This document shows, piece after piece, positions 4,505-5,537 of a DNA stretch of 5,537 nt. The DNA lies in the NCBI GenBank assembly GCA_046728975.1, contig JBKPFU010000050.1, positions 1-5,537 on the forward strand. Direction: 5' to 3'. The notes under the pieces were generated by a model, which had not been told where the DNA came from, made no database searches, and saw only the letters and a program-made list of their open reading frames with translations. Every line of letters starts with the position of its first letter. The first letter of the stretch is position 1. This stretch comes from JBKPFU01 sp046728975 (GTDB lineage: Bacteria > Actinomycetota > Thermoleophilia > Gaiellales > Gaiellaceae). The translations under genes and the position numbers were made by a program.

Positions 4505-4741
4505 GTGCCGCTGACCGCGATCGTCGTCCATGTGACGCGCCCGGGAGGCCGGGCCAACGAGCTGCTTGCCGCCGTCGCCAAGCAGCTCGGACGAGGACCG
4601 CCGATCCCCGACGAGCGCGGGCACGCGCGCATCCTTCTTGAGGAATCCGAGGGCGCCGCGTGGCAGCGCGTACACGATGCGCTTGACGCCGCCGGCGATG
4701 ACTGGGACGAGCACCTGCACCTGAACCCCCGGCCAGGGTAG
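4505..4741 (+). CDS. Hypothetical alpha/beta protein, 78 residues, possibly leaderless
   Basis: Function is unknown. From GTG 4505 nearly every codon ends in G or C until TAG 4739-4741. The product begins with a beta-strand (LTAIVVHVTRP, 3-13), then a helix (RANELLAAVAKQLGR, 16-30) and a Pro-rich turn. A second strand follows (ARILLEESEG, 41-50), then a helix (AAWQRVHDALDAAG, 51-64) and an acidic end, DDWDEHLHLNP (65-75), with two histidines flanked by acids. No signal peptide or membrane helix is visible. GTG 4505 is chosen because the frame upstream (to 4352) has the composition of noncoding DNA. There is no ribosome-binding site, and TACGCT at 4491-4496 could be a -10 that starts the transcript at or next to the GTG, as in leaderless actinobacterial mRNAs. 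No -35 is seen. It converges with the minus-strand fragment ending at 4849. Confidence 0.62.
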   Translation: MPLTAIVVHVTRPGGRANELLAAVAKQLGRGPPIPDERGHARILLEESEGAAWQRVHDALDAAGDDWDEHLHLNPRPG

Positions 4742-4848
4742 TTCTCGAGCCTCGCGGCGTCCGCGGCGCGCTATGGAGCGTTGCCTGCGGGGCGAGCGTG
4801 GCCCCGGCGGCGACGAGCGGCATGCGAGCTTCGACTTCCGCCGGTTGC

Positions 4849-5040
4849 TTATCCGTCCTTTTCGAAGACGAGCCGATGGTGGTCCAGCAGCTCGCGCTCG
4901 AAGCAGGCGCTGTTGGCGCTCACGCCCGAGGTGAACGCCAACCGGAAATCGGCGCTGGTCAGCCAGCGGGGGAGCAGCTGGAGCTTGAGCAGCGCCTTTC
5001 TCAGGCCCGGCGCGGCGAACCGCTTGCGCCACTGGCGGAT
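4849..5040 (-). pseudogene. C-terminal end of an unidentified protein, cut by the RTX junction
   Basis: The minus-strand frame ending in TAA at 4849-4851 encodes about 63 residues that look like a real protein terminus. It begins ETIRQWRKRFAAPGLRKALL and continues LKLQLLPRWLTSADFRLAFT, then ends SGVSANSACFERELLDHHRL plus VFEKDG. In this frame almost every third position is G or C. In the antiparallel plus frame only about two thirds are, so the minus strand is the coding one here. Beyond about 5041 the signal reverses and the plus strand carries RTX repeats. The minus frame stays formally open to the window end, but there it only mirrors the repeats. The mixed basic/aromatic ending resembles the tail of some SAM-dependent methyltransferases; I cannot confirm this and leave the family open. 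It may be the remnant of a gene broken by the arrival of the RTX segment. Confidence 0.45.
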
Positions 5041-5537
5041 GGTCTCGGTGACGACACGATCGCCGGTGGCACCGGGAGCAACGCGCTGTCGGGCGGCTCG
5101 GGTGACGACACGATCACCGGCGGCCCGGACAACGACACGATCACCGGTGGCCCCGGCGGGGACACCCTGACCGGGGGCCTTGGCAACGACGCCTTCGACG
5201 AGGGCGCCACGCCGAACGGGACGGACACCATCGCGGGCAGCGGCGGGATCGACCGGGTGAGCTACGCCGGTCGCACGACCAGCGTCGCGGTGACGCTCGA
5301 TGGCGTGTTCAACGACGGCGAGGCCGGCGAGGGGGATAACGTGGGCACCGACGTCGAGGACGCGGTCGGAGGCGCGGGGGACGACAGCATGACCGCAAGC
5401 ACGGCCGATAACGACCTCATGGGCGGGTCGGGCGCCGACGCTATTGATGGCGGCAGCGGCGACGACACGCTGACCGGCGGCCCGGGCGATGACCGGTTGA
5501 CGGGCGCGGCCGGCAACGACGCCGTGGCCGGTGAGGC
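5041..5537 (+). CDS. RTX-type calcium-binding repeat protein, partial (both ends unresolved)
   Basis: From GLGDDTIAGG (5041) to the window end the plus strand encodes glycine-aspartate nonapeptides GGxGxDxLx, which fold into a calcium-binding beta-roll in secreted or surface proteins. A first block of about six units (5041-5190) includes SGDDTITGG and PGGDTLTGG. It leads into a spacer module, GIDRVSYAGRTTSVAVTLDG, then FNDGEAGEGDNVGTDVEDAV. A second block follows with SGADAIDGG, SGDDTLTGG and PGDDRLTGA. This block-spacer-block plan with VSYA, VTLDG and GEGDNV is common in repeat proteins of soil actinobacteria. The gene continues beyond the window. Its 5' end is unclear: the frame is open back to 4687, with ATGs at 4822 and 4876, but that stretch reads as antisense of the minus-strand fragment and encodes no signal peptide. 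The RTX call is firm; intactness is doubtful. Confidence 0.85.
5047..5181 (+). repeat. Five tandem 27-bp RTX coding units
   Basis: Units start at 5047, 5074, 5101, 5128 and 5155. The first, third and fourth are close in DNA as well as protein (each has GACACGATC followed by a G/C-rich Gly-Gly codon pair), which points to fairly recent duplication. The second and fifth have diverged. They encode the nonapeptide calcium-binding motif. Confidence 0.75.

Noticed and set aside
4490..5032. Minus-strand frame of 180 codons ending at 4490
   Set aside because: It is out of frame with the convincing C-terminal fragment at 4849-5040 and antisense to the 78-residue gene.
5001..5516. Minus-strand Pro/Ser/Val-rich frames opposite the RTX repeats
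   Set aside because: The PP-V-S periodicity is just the reverse complement of Gly-Asp repeats.
1..5537. tRNA, rRNA, insertion sequence or phage attachment site
   Set aside because: No tRNA-like arm set, rRNA segment, transposase motif or terminal inverted repeat could be seen anywhere in the window.

Overview
The window looks like chromosomal DNA of a very GC-rich actinobacterium. Coding third positions are almost all G or C. Several protein types fit Thermoleophilia/Solirubrobacterales best: a SigB/SigF-type sigma factor, a secreted protein made of ten-residue repeats, and an RTX module containing the residues VSYAGRT, VTLDG and GEGDNV. The lineage is inferred from recalled family resemblance, not from a search.

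Left part (1-1583). The minus strand opens with the N-terminal 90 codons of a protein-L-isoaspartate O-methyltransferase, cut by the window edge. Divergent from it, after about 60 bp full of small dyads, is a plus-strand remnant of a phytase-like esterase. This is broken by one extra G in a five-G run at 566-570 and loses recognisable sequence soon after. A complete minus-strand SigB/SigF/SigG-type sigma factor follows (810-1583, GTG start). No anti-sigma partner gene is visible.

Middle (1584-3705). After about 500 bp without a confident gene come a 74-residue hypothetical gene (2080-2304) and a 210-residue exported or anchored protein (2531-3163). The latter has eight exact ten-residue repeats and a good promoter and ribosome-binding site. 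A 9-bp GC-rich hairpin (3247-3277) closes it. On the opposite strand, 3279-3556 looks like a decayed small cysteine-containing membrane protein that needs one frameshift to read through.

Right part (3706-5537). A cold-shock protein gene has a leader with three stem-loops. Two tiny genes follow it at 4-nt and 5-nt gaps, forming a probable three-gene operon. Next is a 78-residue hypothetical gene with a possible leaderless GTG start. The window ends in a strand-switch junction near 5041: the C-terminal end of an unidentified minus-strand protein (4849-5040) abuts, back to back, a plus-strand RTX calcium-binding repeat gene that runs off the window.

The genes do not form one pathway. The stress-type sigma factor, protein-repair methyltransferase and cold-shock operon share a stress theme, but nothing in the sequence shows that they are regulated together. 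Three damaged or chimeric loci (phytase-like, zinc-ribbon/membrane, RTX junction) suggest local gene decay, or sequencing or assembly error.
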